A stretch of DNA of 25,101 bases from positions 1-25,101 of the forward strand of contig DEYL01000059.1 of assembly GCA_002364535.1 (NCBI GenBank), in the 5' to 3' direction. A program made the position numbers and the translations under genes. The notes under the pieces are model-generated. The model was given only the letters and a program-made list of their open reading frames with translations. It ran no database searches and had not been told where the DNA came from. The DNA comes from Flavobacteriaceae bacterium UBA3159 (GTDB lineage: Bacteria; Bacteroidota; Bacteroidia; Flavobacteriales; Flavobacteriaceae). This document shows positions 24,892-25,101 of the stretch, piece after piece; the stretch's first letter is position 1; every line of letters starts with the position of its first letter.

Positions 24892-25101
24892 ATGGCTGAG
24901 AAAAAAACCACTTCAATCAAAAAAAATACTGCAGAAAAAGTTGAAAAATTAAAAAAATTGGCTCCTAAAAAAGCTGATGCCGCTAAAAAAATCACTAAAA
25001 CAAAAAAAACGGTCACTGCTAAAAAAACTACATCTGCCAAGAAAACAGCAGCTATCAAGAAAACTACATCTACCAAGAAAACAGCAGCTACCAAGAAAAC
25101 T
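24892..25101 (+). CDS. Lysine/threonine/alanine-rich protein, 5' part only (histone H1-like or basic N-terminal tail)
   Basis: The frame is open to the right edge; 70 residues are visible from the ATG at 24892 (MAEKKTTSIKKNTAEKVEKL). The composition is almost entirely Lys, Thr, Ala and Ser, with KKT motifs that become a regular repeat in the last 27 residues. Other in-frame starts are an ATG at 24850 and a TTG at 24796. It could be a histone H1/Hc1-like DNA-binding protein, or the basic tail of a longer protein, for example a DksA/TraR-type regulator. The visible part cannot decide. Strong transcription is suggested by the perfect promoter upstream. Confidence 0.7.
   Translation, partial: MAEKKTTSIKKNTAEKVEKLKKLAPKKADAAKKITKTKKTVTAKKTTSAKKTAAIKKTTSTKKTAATKKT
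25021..25092 (+). repeat. Tandem repeat, two copies of 36 bp, inside the lysine-rich gene
   Basis: Two units, 25021-25056 and 25057-25092, each encode K-K-T-T-S-x-K-K-T-A-A-x; x is A/I in the first and T/T in the second. Each unit is itself two diverged 18-bp halves starting with AAGAAAAC or AAAAAAAC. A third unit begins at 25093 and is cut by the window edge, so the array is longer than what is seen. Confidence 0.85.

Noticed and set aside
24792..25094. Minus-strand open frame of about 100 codons rich in Val, Phe and Ala
   Set aside because: It is the mirror of the lysine-codon repeats on the plus strand (AAA/AAG read as TTT/CTT); the promoter and the natural start are on the plus strand.

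Overview
The window reads as a stretch of chromosomal core genome from a member of the Bacteroidota outside the Bacteroides group. Three things point there. The protein families are typical of the phylum: a BamD lipoprotein with the C-S-x-Y-Q-K type start, a Bacteroidota-style RNA polymerase omega, a DUF4835 (PorD-like) protein and a DUF6913-like protein. The gene order bamD-rpoZ-coaBC-DUF4835-recN-fabI-ybbR-coaE is one I know from this phylum. Promoters follow the TTTG-N19/20-TAnnTTTG pattern, and ribosome binding sites of the Shine-Dalgarno type are mostly absent. The DNA is AT-rich. I cannot place it to order or family.

Layout: 1-350 is the 3' end of an acyl-CoA thioesterase, tail to tail with ribD (minus strand). 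Divergent from ribD are prmC and ligA, which abut with no gap. A short AT-rich gap leads to a DUF6913-like gene that overlaps dapA by ATGA. From 5856 to 13235 runs a plus-strand block: bamD, rpoZ, coaBC and the DUF4835 gene (tight or overlapping), then recN with its own good promoter, fabI, a ybbR-like gene and coaE (ATGA overlap). A two-component pair (histidine kinase, OmpR-type regulator) follows and meets xerD tail to tail. Between xerD (minus) and aroQ (plus) lie 755 bases that hold no intact gene but do hold a decayed bactofilin-like gene on the minus strand. aroQ then overlaps the 3' end of lpdA (minus). Upstream of lpdA on the same strand are two adjacent msrB genes, one cytosolic and one lipoprotein. 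Divergent from them is a UMF1-type MFS transporter, followed by lon and cmk on the plus strand. The window ends inside the repeat-rich start of a lysine-rich protein gene that carries a textbook Bacteroidota promoter.

Functionally these are housekeeping genes: riboflavin, coenzyme A, lysine/diaminopimelate and aromatic precursor synthesis, type II fatty acid synthesis, DNA ligation and recombinational repair, chromosome dimer resolution, outer-membrane assembly, protein quality control and methionine sulfoxide repair. I found no tRNA or rRNA, no CRISPR array, no insertion sequence and no prophage. I do not see a hidden multi-gene novel system. The oddities worth following are the bactofilin remnant interrupted by two in-frame TGA codons, a perfect inverted repeat just ahead of xerD, the unusual number of TTG starts, and the lysine-rich repeat gene at the right edge.
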